From: an uncultured Dechloromonas sp.
Lineage (GTDB): Bacteria; Pseudomonadota; Gammaproteobacteria; Burkholderiales; Rhodocyclaceae
Direction of reading: 5' to 3'
Assembly (NCBI GenBank): GCA_946477505.1
Contig: CAMKYP010000199.1
Span: 1-7,194, forward strand
DNA length: 7,194 bases
Made by a program: the position numbers and the translations under genes. Below the pieces are notes generated by a model. That model worked only from the letters and a program-made list of their open reading frames with translations, made no database searches and had not been told where the DNA came from. Below, in pieces: positions 5,661 through 7,194 of this stretch. Each line of letters opens with the position of its first letter. Position 1 is the first letter of the stretch.

Positions 5661-6945
5661 TGGCTGCCAGACCATAGGCGTTATGCGGCAGCGCCTTGGC
5701 GATGCGCAATTTGGCGTTGGCATCGACACGCAAGTCGATGATCCGATAGTTCCGGACACGCTGCTTGTCGGCATCAAGCAAGATGACGATCCGCGGCCGC
5801 GAGCGCTGTACCCGGTTCTGCTGGATCACCACCCCGGCCTCGCCGGTGTCGAGTTCGACCAGGGTGCCGATGGGATAGAGGCCGACGCATTGGACGAACT
5901 GTTCGATCAGCGCACCATTGAATTGTTTGCCGCGCAGGCCGTGCAGCTCTTCAAGCGCTTCCTGATGGCCTAGCGCGCTGCGATAGGGTTTGTCACGCAA
6001 CATCGCACAAAACGAATCGGCCAATCCGGCTATTTCGGCCGGCTTGCCGATCTGCTCGAACTTCAGGCCCTGCGGATAGCCACTGCCATCCCATCGTTCG
6101 TGATGACGAGCGACCGCCAGAACCACATCGTTAGCCACCTTTGTCTGGGAAAGCAGGATTTCCATTGAACTGGCCACGTGCGAACGCACCAACAGCCGCT
6201 CGTCCTCGCTCAGCTCGCTCTTCTTGTTGAGCAGATCGATGGGCAGCTCGACCTTACCCACGTCCTGGAACATGCCGATCATGCCAAGATCGATCAACTG
6301 CGGCCCACGCCAACCGATGTGGGAACCCAGCATCAACATCGTCACCGCCACATCCATGGCATGGTCGAAACTGTATTCATCGCGCCGCTTCAGGCGCAAC
6401 AGCCAGAGCACCGCGTCCGGATTACGTTGCAGGCTGCCCGCAATATCGCGCAAACCGGCACGAATCGATACCAGATCGAGCTCCTTGCCGCGGGCAATGA
6501 CATCGAAGGCATCGAAGAGCGAATTGGTCAGCAATTCGTAGCGCGGCTCGATATAGGCGATTTCCCCGGCAAGCTCGATGGCGGGTTCGCTTTCCTGCTG
6601 GTCATGGAGGAAATTCAAGAAGCGCAGGCGACGGATTTGGCGCGGCTCAGCGTTGGGCGGAGGAAGGAAGCGCCGCCTGGCCGTTGCCGGCTCTTCGCTC
6701 GCGGCGGTAGTCAGCGGCGCGGCCTTGAGTGGCCGGTCCCGACCATGTTTGGTCGGCGCGAAATGTTCGTCGAGGGAACGCGAGCGGTCAATTGATACGA
6801 AACGGCATTTCCGGCGAAAAATCTCGATCTGATCCGGTGTCGAAACGACAAAACCTTGCAGCGCGAAAGAAAACTCCGACCAAGGACAATCCGGCTCGCT
6901 GACGAACATCCCGATTTTCAGTTCACTGACTGAAATGATTTCCAC
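5641..6945 (-). CDS. DUF3391 + HD-GYP domain protein with altered HD motif
   Basis: The 434-residue protein begins with a DUF3391 domain (about 1-55; VSELKIGMFVSEPDCPW is the typical opening), then a polar linker (about 60-100). The HD-GYP domain spans about 185-355. Conserved residues include H195, D228 and K231, H256, H281/H282, and D286, G287, G289, Y290 and P291 of HHERWDGSGYPQGL, with D310 in the ADSF segment. HD-GYP proteins hydrolyse cyclic-di-GMP, often to GMP. The His of the HD pair is Gln here (MFQDVGK, Q227), and the second Asp of the usual ADxYDAL is Cys313, so metal binding may be changed. The start codon is GTG at 6945; an in-frame TGA lies 18 nt further upstream and a GGGAAG-like site precedes it. 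It sits between coaX and the EAL gene and is probably co-transcribed with both. Confidence 0.92.
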   Translation of the reverse strand: MEIISVSELKIGMFVSEPDCPWSEFSFALQGFVVSTPDQIEIFRRKCRFVSIDRSRSLDEHFAPTKHGRDRPLKAAPLTTAASEEPATARRRFLPPPNAEPRQIRRLRFLNFLHDQQESEPAIELAGEIAYIEPRYELLTNSLFDAFDVIARGKELDLVSIRAGLRDIAGSLQRNPDAVLWLLRLKRRDEYSFDHAMDVAVTMLMLGSHIGWRGPQLIDLGMIGMFQDVGKVELPIDLLNKKSELSEDERLLVRSHVASSMEILLSQTKVANDVVLAVARHHERWDGSGYPQGLKFEQIGKPAEIAGLADSFCAMLRDKPYRSALGHQEALEELHGLRGKQFNGALIEQFVQCVGLYPIGTLVELDTGEAGVVIQQNRVQRSRPRIVILLDADKQRVRNYRIIDLRVDANAKLRIAKALPHNAYGLAANDYYLG

Positions 6946-6963
6946 GCTCTTCCCGTTCTTTTG

Positions 6964-7194
6964 TCACACTTGGCGTGCGATCTGTCTTAACCCTTCAAGA
7001 GGAAGATTGTCGGCCACTTGATGAGGAATCGCAAGGCAAGGCGATATCCTTTTCCCATAACCGCCGGACAGCAGGCAGATGCTGGAAGCGCCCGCCAGCC
7101 GCGAAACGGCACGCTCGATGGCGCCCGCCTGCGCCTCGAGCACGCCGGAGACAATGGCATCATCGGTACAGCGCGGGTAGGGGGCATATTCCCC
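6964..7194 (-). CDS. coaX: Type III pantothenate kinase, C-terminal part (cut by window edge)
   Basis: The frame enters from the right edge and ends at TGA (6966-6964), giving the last 76 residues. The sequence DDAIVSGVLEAQAGAIERAV followed by CLLSGGYGKRISPCL and IPHQVADNLPLEGL matches the end of CoaX: the helix after the active site, a variant of the usual TGG strand, and the DNLVLEGL-type ending. CoaX phosphorylates pantothenate in the first step of coenzyme A synthesis, is cytoplasmic and belongs to the ASKHA kinase fold. Residues seen are about the last third of a usual 240-260 aa protein; the phosphate-binding motifs are outside the window. The HD-GYP gene starts 18 bp downstream, in the same reading frame after the stop. 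Confidence 0.88.
   Translation of the reverse strand, partial: GEYAPYPRCTDDAIVSGVLEAQAGAIERAVSRLAGASSICLLSGGYGKRISPCLAIPHQVADNLPLEGLRQIARQV

Noticed and set aside
5124..5741. 205-codon plus-strand frame
   Set aside because: Antisense to the N-terminal half of the EAL protein; no domain and shadow-like composition.
5661..5777. 39-codon N-terminal extension of the EAL gene
   Set aside because: It lies wholly inside the HD-GYP coding region in another frame and reads as Ser/Pro/Cys/Arg-rich shadow sequence; the ATG at 5660 gives the short overlap typical of operons.
6987..7187. 66-codon minus-strand frame
   Set aside because: It is out of frame with the clearly recognisable CoaX C-terminus that covers the same bases.

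Overview
The window is GC-rich and densely packed. Gene order, protein flavour and two cyclic-di-GMP turnover genes suggest a betaproteobacterium, perhaps Rhodocyclales (Dechloromonas/Azonexus/Accumulibacter-like). That placement is an impression from protein style and has no marker gene behind it. Apart from a partial gene at the left edge, everything reads leftwards on the minus strand.

Right part, in order of transcription (7194 down to 3972): the last third of coaX (type III pantothenate kinase), then 18 bp later a GTG-started gene for a DUF3391 + HD-GYP protein. This overlaps by 20 bp a gene for a degenerate-GGDEF + EAL protein. The last two are both cyclic-di-GMP phosphodiesterase architectures, of unrelated folds. 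The EAL domain keeps every catalytic residue I checked. The GGDEF domain is degenerate (HEGEW) and the HD-GYP domain has Gln in place of the His of its HD pair.

Middle and left (3914 down to 396): after a 57-bp gap containing a candidate sigma70 promoter and an inverted repeat comes a compact four-gene membrane module. It encodes a DUF350 four-helix membrane protein, an SPFH/stomatin-like protein with a C-terminal SHOCT domain, a large two-helix membrane protein built from two zinc-ribbon + DUF4178 units, and a 47-residue single-helix protein whose start overlaps the DUF4178 stop (TGATG). Gaps of 18 and 10 bp and the final overlap point to one transcript. From general knowledge, DUF350, SPFH and DUF4178 genes recur together in bacteria and are suspected to act in membrane maintenance or stress, often beside polyamine genes. 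No polyamine gene is visible here.

Left edge (3-368, plus strand): the C-terminal 121 residues of an unrecognised protein with a Gly/Cys-rich tail, convergent with the module and separated from it by only 27 bp. I found no RNA genes, mobile elements or CRISPR arrays.
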